A DNA stretch of 64,000 nucleotides from VGSG01 sp040756375. GTDB taxonomy: Bacteria > Desulfobacterota > Desulfomonilia > Desulfomonilales > Desulfomonilaceae. The translations under genes and the position numbers were made by a program. The DNA lies in assembly GCA_040756375.1 (NCBI GenBank), contig JBFLZC010000005.1, positions 1 through 64,000 on the forward strand, given 5' to 3'. The notes below the pieces were generated by a model. That model made no database searches. It had not been told where the DNA came from and saw only the letters and a program-made list of their open reading frames with translations. Shown piece after piece: positions 33,187 through 42,178 of this stretch; the stretch's first letter is position 1; every line of letters starts with the position of its first letter.

Positions 33187-34293
33187 ATGGCCGTGACTGA
33201 GGAGATCAAGGAAAAGGAGCGAAGAGTAAGAGCCTTTCTGAAGGACAAAGGACTAAACGGACTTCTGCTCAAACGACAGGCCAATTTCTCGTGGATAACC
33301 GCGGGCGGCCTCAACCTGGTCGGCATCACCACCGAGATAGGGGCCGCGACGCTCCTGATTACACACGACGCGAAGTACATAATTTCCAACAACATCGAGG
33401 CCCCGCGGATGGTGCAAGAAGAAGCCCTGGAGGAACAGGGATTCATTGCAAAGTCGTTTCCGTGGCATGAAGATCAAGAGGTCTCCATAATCAAAGAATT
33501 GGTTGGGAGCGGACAGCTAGCGTCGGATGTCCCGTTTCCAGGCGCTGTGGTGCCGGTGGAGGATATCGCGCGCCTTCGTTATTCCCTAACGCCTGAAGAA
33601 TATGAAAGATATCAGTGGCTGGGAGAGAAGGTTTCCCTCGCTCTCGAAACAACATTAATGGTGACTCGGAGGGGAGAGAAAGAATCCGAAGTCGTAGGCA
33701 GGCTCTGCAACGAGTTGTGGAAGGATCGTATCGATCCCATCACGTTAATGTCCGCGGCCGACGATAGGATTTTTCGCTTCCGCCATCCCATTCCCACGGA
33801 AAACCGCGTTGACAGCTATTTGATGGTGTCGGTTAATGCGCGGAAGTGGGGACTTATAGTCTCGCTTACTCGATTTGTTCATTTCGGAAAGCTGCCCAGG
33901 GAGTTGAGAGAAAAGTACGAGGCGAATGTCTTCATCGATTGTACGTTCATGGCAACTACCCGTCCGGGGATCGCTGCCAAGGAAGTTCTAAAGAAAGGTA
34001 TACAGGCGTATGAGAAGATGGGTTATGGCGAGGAATGGAAGCTGCATCATCAGGGCGGCTCCATTGGTTACACAGGTCGTGACTACAGAACCGGTTTCAA
34101 CACGCCCGACATTGTCCAGGAAAACCAGGCATTCACATGGAATCCTTCGCTTGCGGGAACCAAGTCGGAAGATACCATCGTAGCGACTTCCAAGGGGCTC
34201 CAAATGATCACAAAGCCGATGATGTACCCAACTATCTCGCTTGAAATGGAAGGGGTCGAATTCACGAGGCCCGACATCCTCGAAAAGGACTGA
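33187..34293 (+). CDS. M24 (creatinase/aminopeptidase P) fold protein, metal ligands lost
   Basis: 368 aa with an N-terminal creatinase-like domain (VRAFLKDKGLNGLLLKRQA) and a C-terminal pita-bread fold. The usual five ligands (D, D, H, E, E) are mostly gone: the two Asp positions read as Ser in LMVSVNARKWGLIVSLTR, the HGxGH region is HHQGGSIGY, and EPG is NPS; only the last Glu (SEDTIV) remains. It is therefore unlikely to be a normal metallopeptidase. It could be a sugar-acid lyase or isomerase, or a scaffold. ATG 33187 has GGAAGGA; ATG 33145 lies in the hairpin. Confidence 0.75.
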   Translation: MAVTEEIKEKERRVRAFLKDKGLNGLLLKRQANFSWITAGGLNLVGITTEIGAATLLITHDAKYIISNNIEAPRMVQEEALEEQGFIAKSFPWHEDQEVSIIKELVGSGQLASDVPFPGAVVPVEDIARLRYSLTPEEYERYQWLGEKVSLALETTLMVTRRGEKESEVVGRLCNELWKDRIDPITLMSAADDRIFRFRHPIPTENRVDSYLMVSVNARKWGLIVSLTRFVHFGKLPRELREKYEANVFIDCTFMATTRPGIAAKEVLKKGIQAYEKMGYGEEWKLHHQGGSIGYTGRDYRTGFNTPDIVQENQAFTWNPSLAGTKSEDTIVATSKGLQMITKPMMYPTISLEMEGVEFTRPDILEKD

Positions 34294-34324
34294 AGGGACA
34301 GCAACACAAAGGAGTTGACCCCGC

Positions 34325-35506
34325 ATGGATAAAGTAAGGATCGGTTTGGTCGGGAGAGGCTTTGCAGCACGTCTTCATTTGGACAGCATTTCCGGATTGC
34401 GCGGTGTCAAGGCAGACGTCGTTGCTTATGCCTCAAGGAATTCGGATCCTGCGTTTGCGAACATTTACGGAATTCCCGATCATTACACTGACTATAGGCG
34501 TCTCTTTGAGCGTGACGATATCGATATCATAGACCTTTGTATTCCCACTGACATACATGAACAGTTCTGCATCGAAGCAGCCCGTGCGGGAAAACATATC
34601 ATTTGCGAGAAACCTCTCACCGGCTACTTCGGAAAAGATCGGCCTGAAGACCATGTCGGATTTGCTGTGAGTAAGCGGGAGATGCTGCATGAGACGAAGG
34701 CGGCATGTGAACGGGTAGCCCTGGAAGTTGAACAGAATAAAGTAAAATTTATGTACGCGGAAAACTGGGTGTACGCGCCTCCTTTTGTCAAGCTCAAACG
34801 CCTGATGAATGCCAGCCGCGGGACAATTCTCGACATTCGCTCGGAAATGAGCCATTCCGGTTCTCAGGCACCCTATTCGAGACGCTGGAAAACATCCGGC
34901 GGAGGCTCTCTGATGCGGCTTGGCGCGCATCCTGTTGGCGCGGTATTGCACCTCAAGCATTATGAAGGCATGTTGAAAGGCGGTAAGCCAATCCGTGCCA
35001 AGTCGGTTACTGCAGAAGTGGGGTATCACTCCAAGATAGAGTCGTTCAAAGAAGACAAGAAGAAGTACATTGTTTCCGAGTGGGAGGATGTGGAAGACTG
35101 GTCGGTCACGATCATTACTTTTGAAGATGGGTCAAATGCAACCATCTTCTCGACTGACGGGGTCTTGGGGGGGGTAAGAAATACGTTAGATGTGTATCTG
35201 TCAAATTCAGTGGTGTACGTAAACATTAATCCCAACAATTCTGTGCAAATTTACGCGCCCGATGCCGCTGTATTCGGAGATGAGTATATCGCTGAGCGCC
35301 TAGAGACCAAAGCAGGTTGGAACTTCCCGAGCCCTGACGACAATTGGATGAGGGGCTACGCCCAGGAGATGCAAGATTTCATTGATGCAGTACTTCTTGA
35401 CAGAGAACCGGCTTCGGGAGTTGCTTTGGCAAAGGAGACCGTCGAAGTGATATATGCTGCATATGTTTCAGCGGAGGAAGGCAAGCGGATATCAATCGGA
35501 GACTGA
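34325..35506 (+). CDS. Gfo/Idh/MocA-family NAD(P)-dependent sugar oxidoreductase
   Basis: 393 aa. The N-terminal Rossmann fold starts VRIGLVGRGFAARLHLDS, followed by the catalytic-lysine motif ICEKPLTGYFG. A C-terminal alpha/beta substrate domain contains RWKTSGGGSLMRLGAHPVGA and ends near AKETVEVIYAAYVSAEEGKR. Members oxidise or epimerise sugars and inositols. Its size is larger than the usual ~340 because of an insertion after the EKP motif (GKDRPEDHVGFAVSKREML). AAGGAGTT precedes the start. Confidence 0.88.
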   Translation: MDKVRIGLVGRGFAARLHLDSISGLRGVKADVVAYASRNSDPAFANIYGIPDHYTDYRRLFERDDIDIIDLCIPTDIHEQFCIEAARAGKHIICEKPLTGYFGKDRPEDHVGFAVSKREMLHETKAACERVALEVEQNKVKFMYAENWVYAPPFVKLKRLMNASRGTILDIRSEMSHSGSQAPYSRRWKTSGGGSLMRLGAHPVGAVLHLKHYEGMLKGGKPIRAKSVTAEVGYHSKIESFKEDKKKYIVSEWEDVEDWSVTIITFEDGSNATIFSTDGVLGGVRNTLDVYLSNSVVYVNINPNNSVQIYAPDAAVFGDEYIAERLETKAGWNFPSPDDNWMRGYAQEMQDFIDAVLLDREPASGVALAKETVEVIYAAYVSAEEGKRISIGD

Positions 35507-35539
35507 TTCGCATTTTCTAAGGAACGATCCGGAGACATC

Positions 35540-36556
35540 ATGGAGAGTACACTGGACAAGTACGCGGGCAAGATCGAACAAAACGAGGTTCATCCCCATC
35601 TCCGTTACAACGGACTCACGAGCGGGCTCATATTCGATCCTAAGCGGGAAGAAGTTCCTCTCGAAATCTTAGGCTTTGGGATATATCGCATGGGACCGGA
35701 TTTTGTCACAAACCAAACCGGTGACAAAGAAGTGGTTCTTGTCCCTCAGGAAGGCGAATTTGAGGCGTTAGTTAACGATAAACGGTTCATTGGGGCCAGA
35801 TCAGGAGGTCCTTTCGCCGTAAAACCCGGGCAATCCAATGCGTCGGCCGTTTACGTGCCTTCCGACGCGCGCTTTAGTATTCGCGGTGTAGGCGAAATGG
35901 CATTCTTTGAGGCTCCTGCCCTTCGCCAAAATGTGCCGTTTTATATATCACCGGAGGAAGTGACGGTGGTTTCCCGTGGTGAATGGCTGTGGCGGAGAGA
36001 CGTGATAAACTTGATTTCTCCTAAGAGCGCGAGTTCAAACCTCGTTGTGGGAGAAACATACAATCCTGCGGGCTTCTGGTCCGGAACACCACTTCACCGG
36101 CACGATAGAGATGAACCAGCATCCGGAGAATCGGATCACGAGGAAGTCTATTATCATCGCTTCCGATGGAAACAGGCCCCGGAGGATCAATTCGCCGCGT
36201 ACGGAGTTCAGCTGCTCATGGACGGCAAAAGTCTTAATAAAGCCTACGTCATAGGAGACAAAAGCGCGTTCGCGATTCCCGGTGGCTGCCATCCTGTGGT
36301 CTCTTCCCCGGTATCTGAGCTCCTTTACCTGTGGGGACTTGCAGGCAGAAGCAGCGAAATGGCAATGAAAGATATCCCTGAATTTGTTCATCTGAAACAT
36401 TTTGAGGAGATCTTCAAGGAGCTCGAAGGAACACCGAGAATTCGCACTGTAACCACAGCAGATTTTGACGGTCTCGCTACAAAGTATTCCTTGACGGAAC
36501 CACAAATGTCACTTTTGGCTGCCATGCTGAAGGAAAAAGGATTTAGCATAGGTTGA
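35540..36556 (+). CDS. KduI/IolB-like cupin isomerase
   Basis: 338 aa. The cupin metal site PLHRHDRDEPASGESDHEEV carries the His-x-His...Glu...His arrangement of 5-deoxyglucuronate isomerase (IolB) and 4-deoxy-L-threo-5-hexosulose-uronate isomerase (KduI), following FWSGTPLH. A second beta-barrel half lies N-terminal (FGIYRMGPDF, SAVYVPSDARFSIRG). It is longer than IolB (~270 aa). The true substrate is not predictable; an aldose-ketose isomerisation of a uronate-like sugar fits the neighbours. CGGAG precedes the ATG. Confidence 0.75.
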   Translation: MESTLDKYAGKIEQNEVHPHLRYNGLTSGLIFDPKREEVPLEILGFGIYRMGPDFVTNQTGDKEVVLVPQEGEFEALVNDKRFIGARSGGPFAVKPGQSNASAVYVPSDARFSIRGVGEMAFFEAPALRQNVPFYISPEEVTVVSRGEWLWRRDVINLISPKSASSNLVVGETYNPAGFWSGTPLHRHDRDEPASGESDHEEVYYHRFRWKQAPEDQFAAYGVQLLMDGKSLNKAYVIGDKSAFAIPGGCHPVVSSPVSELLYLWGLAGRSSEMAMKDIPEFVHLKHFEEIFKELEGTPRIRTVTTADFDGLATKYSLTEPQMSLLAAMLKEKGFSIG

Positions 36557-36597
36557 CTTCGGTCACGAGAAGGTCGGCGAATAGCACAGGAGTTAAC

Positions 36598-37248
36598 ATG
36601 GAGAGGAGAGAGATTCTTGACCGGATGATCTCAGAGGGTTTCATCCCATTGATCAGGGCTGCTTCTGCTTCGGAGGCTATCGAACTGGCTGGGCCGATTA
36701 AGGAGGGCGGTGCGAGTTTCCTTGAAATCACAATGACTGTTCCGAGCGCGATCGAAGTGCTCAAAGAACTGAGTGAGAAATATCAAGATAAAATCATTAT
36801 GGGAGCAGGAACAGTCCTGGACCCGGAAACCGCGCGGGCTGCCATATTGGCCGGCGCGCAATTCATTGTGAGCCCGAGCCTCAACTTTGACCTTATTTCT
36901 CTTGCACACCGGTACAGCGTCATCGTCATCCCCGGAGCGATGACTCCCACAGAGATCCTCGCGGCGTGGGACGCCGGAGCCGATCTGGTCAAGGTCTTCC
37001 CCGCAGGTCCGTTAGGGGGACCTGAATATATCAAAGCAATTAGAGGACCCTTTCCACAGATTCTTCTCATGCCCTCCGGAGGAGTCAACATTGACAACGT
37101 GGGGGATTTCATAAGAGCCGGATCAGCTGTGATTGCCGCAGGTGGTGATGTTGTGGATAAGAAGGCGGCACAAAAGAAAGAATTCCACATCATCACATCG
37201 ACGATCCGCGCCTTCGCCCGTGCAATCCAGGAGGCAAGGGCACAGTGA
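36598..37248 (+). CDS. eda: KDPG/KHG-family aldolase
   Basis: 216 aa. Family marks are GFIPLIRAASASEAIELAGP, FLEITMTVPSA, GAGTVLDPETARAAILAGAQ with IVSP, and the Schiff-base lysine in DLVKVFPAGPLGG. It ends with MPSGGVNIDNVGDFI. It would cleave a 2-keto-3-deoxy sugar acid (or its phosphate) to pyruvate plus an aldehyde. ATG 36598 follows AGGAG; the 15-residue extension to 36553 overlaps the previous gene and is not used. It overlaps the next gene as GTGA. Confidence 0.9.
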   Translation: MERREILDRMISEGFIPLIRAASASEAIELAGPIKEGGASFLEITMTVPSAIEVLKELSEKYQDKIIMGAGTVLDPETARAAILAGAQFIVSPSLNFDLISLAHRYSVIVIPGAMTPTEILAAWDAGADLVKVFPAGPLGGPEYIKAIRGPFPQILLMPSGGVNIDNVGDFIRAGSAVIAAGGDVVDKKAAQKKEFHIITSTIRAFARAIQEARAQ

Positions 37249-38525
37249 CGCAAATCACATTCCCGTATGCTGACTTCAAACCGCTGGAGGTGCCCCAGGG
37301 CAATCTCTTGGGGGTTTTTGCCCCTTCCGTGGTTCCTACTGAAAAGACCGAGGAGGAACTGATTGAGTATGCTTTTCTCCATCCTGCCGATTCCGAGCCT
37401 CTGAGCAAAAGAGTACGTGGATGTAGCAAGGTACTCGTTGTTGTGGACGATCATACGCGCTCCACACCTGTTCGAAAGATCTTTCCTCGTTTGATGGAGG
37501 AACTTGGAGCCGGCGGGGTAAACAAAGATAATGTCACTATCCTCATTGCCCTCGGCACTCATCGGCCTATGACCCAAGTAGAACTGGTGGAGAAGTTCGG
37601 GAAGAATGTTGTCGAGCACTATTCTATTCTCAATCACAAATATCAGGAAGAGTCCCAGCTCTCCTATCTTGGTGAAACGGGCGCGGGCACGCCTATGCTC
37701 GTAAACAAGCTGGCTGAACAAGCTGATTTCATCGTTGGTATCGGTCAAATCGTGCCGCATCGGGTGTCCGGGTTCAGCGGTGGGGGCAACATAATTCAAC
37801 CGGGAATTTGCGGAGAAGTCACGACCGGCAAGACTCACTGGCTTGCTGCTCAATTCAGCGGCCGGGAAATCCTCGGCAAAATAGAAAATCCGGTCAAGCG
37901 GGAGATTGAAAGGGTCGCGTTAAGAACGGGCCTCAAGTGGATCATCAATGCCGTACAGGACGGCTCCGGTAAACTGATTTGTGCCGTGGCAGGCGATCCG
38001 ATTCAGGCTTATCGAATCGGCGCGGCTCGATCGCACTCCGTGTATCGTTCCGCACTGCCTTCCGAAGCCGATATTGTCATTACGGACTCCCACCCGTTCG
38101 ACTCCGATCTTTGGGTAGCTTCCAAAGGGATATATGCATCGGAACTCGCGGTGAAACAGGGAGGCGTGGTGATTCTTGTGACCCCTTGTTTCGCCGGAGT
38201 CGCGCCAAGTCATCCCGAGGTGCTGGAAGCCGGTTATCAGACGTTTGAGGAGGTTGATCGACAGGTTCGGAAAGGCATGATGACGAAACTTACGGTTGCG
38301 GCGCACCTTGTCCATGTGGGACGAGTAATTAAGGAAAGGGCTAGAGGGATATTGGTGAGTCGGGGAATACCCAAGGCCGATGCTGAAAAGCTGGGATTCC
38401 TCTATGCCGAAGAGCCTCAAGAGGCTCTCGATCTTGCCATGTCAATGTGCGGCCGTGACGCAAAGGTTGCAGTTCTTCAGCGGGGTAGTGAGATACTTCC
38501 GGTCATCGAAATAGCGGGAGAATAG
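37245..38525 (+). CDS. larA: LarA-type nickel-pincer racemase/epimerase
   Basis: 426 aa of the LarA (DUF2088) superfamily. VVDDHTRSTPVRKI, LIALGTHRPMT, PHRVSGFSGGGNIIQPGICG and TGKTHWLAAQF match the LarA catalytic His and cofactor-lysine regions. The family interconverts alpha-hydroxyacid epimers using a nickel-pincer nucleotide made by LarB, LarC and LarE, none of which is in the window. LarA homologues include a D-gluconate 2-epimerase, which suits a sugar-acid operon better than lactate racemisation. GTG start overlaps the aldolase stop (GTGA). Confidence 0.85.
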   Translation: MTQITFPYADFKPLEVPQGNLLGVFAPSVVPTEKTEEELIEYAFLHPADSEPLSKRVRGCSKVLVVVDDHTRSTPVRKIFPRLMEELGAGGVNKDNVTILIALGTHRPMTQVELVEKFGKNVVEHYSILNHKYQEESQLSYLGETGAGTPMLVNKLAEQADFIVGIGQIVPHRVSGFSGGGNIIQPGICGEVTTGKTHWLAAQFSGREILGKIENPVKREIERVALRTGLKWIINAVQDGSGKLICAVAGDPIQAYRIGAARSHSVYRSALPSEADIVITDSHPFDSDLWVASKGIYASELAVKQGGVVILVTPCFAGVAPSHPEVLEAGYQTFEEVDRQVRKGMMTKLTVAAHLVHVGRVIKERARGILVSRGIPKADAEKLGFLYAEEPQEALDLAMSMCGRDAKVAVLQRGSEILPVIEIAGE

Positions 38526-38549
38526 TAATCCGGCCACGAAGGAGAACAC

Positions 38550-39584
38550 ATGAAAGCGGTGGTGAAATACGCAAAAGGCAAAGGCTTGATCGAGATGCGG
38601 GAGGTCCCTGAACCCGTGATCGGACCTGACGATGTGCTGATCGAGGTGAAGGCAGTTGCAGTTTGCGGAAGTGACCTCCACATTTTTCATGACAGCCACC
38701 CATATTGGCCCCCTGTCACGCTGGGCCATGAATTCTCCGGCGTGCTCGCGCAAGTCGGGGAAGCGGTGAAGGGATGGAAGGTCGGAGACAGGGTGGTGAG
38801 CGAAACAAGGACCGGCGCGTGCGGCGCCTGTTATATCTGCCAGAGCGGCTTTCCCCAGCTTTGTGAGCAGAAAAGGGCGTACGGCATAGGAATCAATGGA
38901 GCGTACGCAAAATACGTAGCAGGTCCTGCAAAGTTGCTTCACCGTCTGCCGGACAACATACCGTTTGATGTTGCAGCAATGCTTGAACCCATCGCAGTTT
39001 GCGTTACGGCGATTCTGGAACGCTGTGGACTCCGAGCCGGCGAGGCGGTGGTCGTTACCGGCCCCGGGCCTATCGGTCTTATCTCGGTCGGGGTTGCAAA
39101 GGCCGCAGGCGCAAGAACCATTGCCGTCACCGGACGAAGCTCGGATGAAGGAATAAGGTTTGAAAAAGCGAAAGAGCTCGGTGCGGATTATACCATCAAC
39201 GTGGACAGCAACGACCCTATCGTGAGAGTGCTGGATATAACAAACGATCTTGGAGCGGATGTGCTTATCGAGACATCGGGCGGCTCTCCCGCGATCTTCC
39301 AGGCATTTGAAATGGTGAGACGACTGGGCAGGATTTGCGCTATAGGCATTTCCGGCAAACGAGAAGTGCCTATCCCGTATGACAGAGGAATATTCAAGGC
39401 TCTTCGTTACGATTTCTGTTTTTCCAGCAGTTGGACCGCGTGGGAAACATCCATCGGGCTGATTTCCAAGGGACTGCTCCCTGCGGAAAAACTAATTTCC
39501 CATCGATTGCCCCTTGAAAAATGGGAAGAAGCCTTTCATCTTCTCGAGAACCTTCAAGCCGCCAAAGTGATCCTGGTGCCATAG
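38550..39584 (+). CDS. Zinc-dependent MDR dehydrogenase (sorbitol/threonine type)
   Basis: 344 aa. Catalytic zinc ligands are in VCGSDLHIFHDSH and GHEFSG, structural zinc in GACGACYICQSGFPQLCEQ with all four Cys present. The Rossmann motif is VVTGPGPIGLISVGVAK. Substrate is probably a polyol, sugar or sugar acid secondary alcohol with NAD+. GGAG lies upstream and the gap from larA is 24 bp. The acid/sugar substrate cannot be fixed from sequence. Confidence 0.9.
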   Translation: MKAVVKYAKGKGLIEMREVPEPVIGPDDVLIEVKAVAVCGSDLHIFHDSHPYWPPVTLGHEFSGVLAQVGEAVKGWKVGDRVVSETRTGACGACYICQSGFPQLCEQKRAYGIGINGAYAKYVAGPAKLLHRLPDNIPFDVAAMLEPIAVCVTAILERCGLRAGEAVVVTGPGPIGLISVGVAKAAGARTIAVTGRSSDEGIRFEKAKELGADYTINVDSNDPIVRVLDITNDLGADVLIETSGGSPAIFQAFEMVRRLGRICAIGISGKREVPIPYDRGIFKALRYDFCFSSSWTAWETSIGLISKGLLPAEKLISHRLPLEKWEEAFHLLENLQAAKVILVP

Positions 39585-39618
39585 GGGGGGCAGAGCCGAG
39601 TGGAGGAACAACATCAGT

Positions 39619-40638
39619 ATGACAGTCCTGAAACCGCTTAGCGAGTGCAAAGTGTTGTGCACTCCCTCGACCTTTGGAAGGCGGGACCCTTCCTTGAAGT
39701 CTGCGTTGGAAGCGGCCGTAGGAGAAGTAGTCTATAATCCTTTTGGAAGAGCCTTGAAAGCAGCCGAGGTGCTGCCTCTGGTCAAGGACGCGGATGGTTA
39801 CATCGCAGGCCTCGATGAGATAGATGCCTCTGTAATTGCCGCGGCCGACCGGCTCAGGGTTATAGCTCGCTATGGTGTGGGAATCGACCGGGTAGATATT
39901 CCCGCAGCTTCGGCCCGCAGCATAGTCGTCACCAATACTCCGAGCACGAATTCCGGGGCTGTTGCCGAACTCACCATAGCTTTCATGTTGTGTCTGGCAC
40001 GCCATCTGATCACAGCAAATACGGCGCTTCGGCGGGGAGAATGGCTTGTGCTGGATGGTATCGGAATCCGAGGGAAAACCGTGGGGCTTATCGGATTCGG
40101 CGCAGTGGGCCGCGAGGTCGCCAAGCGCCTCAAATGCTTTGATTGTCGCGTTCTTGCTTTCGATCCTTACGTGGAGCGAGACCTCGCGGATGAGCACGGC
40201 GTCAGCCTCGTTCCGCTTGATGCACTACTTTCGGAAGCGGACTTTGTTTCCCTTCACGCGCCTGCGACTGACCTGACTATAGGGATGGTCAATCAGGAAT
40301 TCCTTGGTCGCATGAAAAGAGGTGCATTCCTGATCAATACAGCGCGCGGAGACCTTATCGATGAACGAGCGCTCGTAACCGCCCTGGAAAACGGCCATTT
40401 GCAGGCCGCGGCTCTGGATTGCTTCAGCCGTGAGCCGGTTGACAAGGACAACCCGCTCTTGCGGTTCCCCCAGGTTGTTGCCACACCTCATACGGCCGCG
40501 CACACTGACGAGGCGGTCAACCGCATGGGACGGATTGCTATTGAGAATTGCCTGGCAGCCCTACGAGGCGAGCGGCCTCCGCATCTCGTCAACCCCGAGG
40601 TTTGGGAACGACGCCGCGGCGGGAAGAATAATGCCTGA
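39619..40638 (+). CDS. D-isomer-specific 2-hydroxyacid dehydrogenase
   Basis: 339 aa. It has the Rossmann motif VGLIGFGAVGREVAKRLKCF, the catalytic arginine region LINTARGDLIDERALV, the Glu near AALDCFSREPVD, and His in TPHTAAHTDEA. The N-terminal catalytic domain contains ARYGVGIDRVDIPAA. The family oxidises or reduces D-2-hydroxyacids, including phosphoglycerate and hydroxypyruvate. Likely here it interconverts a 2-keto and 2-hydroxy acid of the pathway. It ends overlapping the kinase gene. Confidence 0.92.
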   Translation: MTVLKPLSECKVLCTPSTFGRRDPSLKSALEAAVGEVVYNPFGRALKAAEVLPLVKDADGYIAGLDEIDASVIAAADRLRVIARYGVGIDRVDIPAASARSIVVTNTPSTNSGAVAELTIAFMLCLARHLITANTALRRGEWLVLDGIGIRGKTVGLIGFGAVGREVAKRLKCFDCRVLAFDPYVERDLADEHGVSLVPLDALLSEADFVSLHAPATDLTIGMVNQEFLGRMKRGAFLINTARGDLIDERALVTALENGHLQAAALDCFSREPVDKDNPLLRFPQVVATPHTAAHTDEAVNRMGRIAIENCLAALRGERPPHLVNPEVWERRRGGKNNA

Positions 40639-42178
40639 TAGCACGAACGATCCCTGGTTTCTAGGAATTGACCTCGGGACGGGAAGCTGCAAGACCGTCG
40701 TGGTGAACGAGAAGGGTCAGGTGCTCGGTTTTGGCACTGGCGATTACTCGGCTTCCGACCTTCACGAAAAATGGCAGGAACAAGATCCCCAAGCTGTGCT
40801 TGACGGTATGGTCCGATCCGTGCGAGCTGCCATTGAACAAGCGGGTAAGCAGCCTGGAACGTGTGCGAGAATCAGCATCGGCGGGGCGCTCCACAGCCTC
40901 ATGGCACTGGACGGCTCCGACAGCCCGCTAACCGGCATCATGACCTGGGCAACAGGTCGAGCCGTGAGTCAGGCTGAGGCGCTCCGTGGCACCCCGCAAA
41001 CTCAAGACCTCTATCATCAAACCGGATGCCCGATTCACGGAATGTATCCTTTGTATAAAGTCCTTTGGCTCCGGAAGGAACGGCCCGAGGTATACGAGAA
41101 AGCTGCCCGTTTTGTATCTGCAAAAGAATACGTATTTGCTCAATTGACCGGCGAGCACGTCGTGGACCATTGCCTGGCGGCAGGCTCCGGATTCCTGAAT
41201 ATCCATGAAGCGCGCTGGAACACTCTTTCAATGGACCTTGCAGGGATTGGCTTATCGCAACTATCGGCCCTATGCGATCCCGGTGAAGTTTTCCGTGTAT
41301 CGAATAGCGATTTGGCGGCCCAGATGGGCATTCCACCGAAAACGCCCATAGTGCTTGGATCTGCGGACGCGGCCAACTCCAGTCTGGGCGCGGGCGGAGT
41401 ATTTCCGTGGAAAGCGACGTGCATGATTGGGACCAGCGGAGCGCTCCGAATCATCTCGCCTCAACCCGTCCTCGATTCAGGCTCCCGGACCTGGTGTTAT
41501 GCTGTTGACCGCGAGCACTGGCTGGTAGGCGGCGCGATAAACAACGGCGGCATCGCACTGTCATGGCTGCAAGATCTTATTCACGGCGCACTCCCAAACC
41601 TGCCGCGAGACATGCGGCTTTCTTTTGACGACCTCACGTCTCTCGCCGCACGGGCAGGAATAGGAGCTGATGGGGTGATTTGCCTCCCCTTGTTCGCCGG
41701 TGAACGCAGCCCGAATTGGAATCTGAACGCGCGAGGCGTCTTTTTCGGCCTTTCATTGGATCATAAGATCGAACACCTGGCTCGGGCGGTCCTGGAAGGC
41801 ATTTCGTTTCGATTCCGAAGCGTGTACGACGCTCTTGCCGAGATTACGGGAGACATGCGCCAGATACGGGCCTCCGGCGGCTTTACTCGATCGCCTTTCT
41901 GGCTGCAAACCACGGCCGACGTGCTCAATCGAGAGCTGGCCGTGCCCGTTTGGGGAGAGACTTCAAGCCTGGGCGCGGCGCTCTGGGCAATCTATGGCGC
42001 TGACACGCTCTCCTCCTTGGATGACATCGAGAAGCTGATTCCTATCGGTAACGTGTACAGACCCGAACCTCACTCTGCCGAAACCTACGGGAGACTCTAC
42101 GGAAACTATAAGCACTTGTACGCGGCCGTGAGCCCGCTCTTTGGCCGGATCATCGCTTCCCGGCAAGAGAATTGTTGA
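40631..42178 (+). CDS. FGGY-family carbohydrate kinase
   Basis: 515 aa from ATG 40631, which overlaps the previous stop and has GGGAAGA upstream; a start at 40430 would lie inside the dehydrogenase. The ATPase phosphate-1 motif is FLGIDLGTGSCKTVVV. The C-terminal domain has LFAGERSPNWNLNARGVFFG and IRASGGFTRSPFWLQTTADV with a typical adenosine-site glycine pair. By family it could be a gluconate, xylulose or ribulose kinase. In this context it may phosphorylate a keto sugar (acid) before or after aldol cleavage. It is the last gene of the island. Confidence 0.92.
   Translation: MPDSTNDPWFLGIDLGTGSCKTVVVNEKGQVLGFGTGDYSASDLHEKWQEQDPQAVLDGMVRSVRAAIEQAGKQPGTCARISIGGALHSLMALDGSDSPLTGIMTWATGRAVSQAEALRGTPQTQDLYHQTGCPIHGMYPLYKVLWLRKERPEVYEKAARFVSAKEYVFAQLTGEHVVDHCLAAGSGFLNIHEARWNTLSMDLAGIGLSQLSALCDPGEVFRVSNSDLAAQMGIPPKTPIVLGSADAANSSLGAGGVFPWKATCMIGTSGALRIISPQPVLDSGSRTWCYAVDREHWLVGGAINNGGIALSWLQDLIHGALPNLPRDMRLSFDDLTSLAARAGIGADGVICLPLFAGERSPNWNLNARGVFFGLSLDHKIEHLARAVLEGISFRFRSVYDALAEITGDMRQIRASGGFTRSPFWLQTTADVLNRELAVPVWGETSSLGAALWAIYGADTLSSLDDIEKLIPIGNVYRPEPHSAETYGRLYGNYKHLYAAVSPLFGRIIASRQENC

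Noticed and set aside
40430..40630. 67-residue N-terminal extension of the FGGY kinase
   Set aside because: It lies inside the dehydrogenase gene, and the FGGY N-terminus FLGIDLGTG begins right after ATG 40631.
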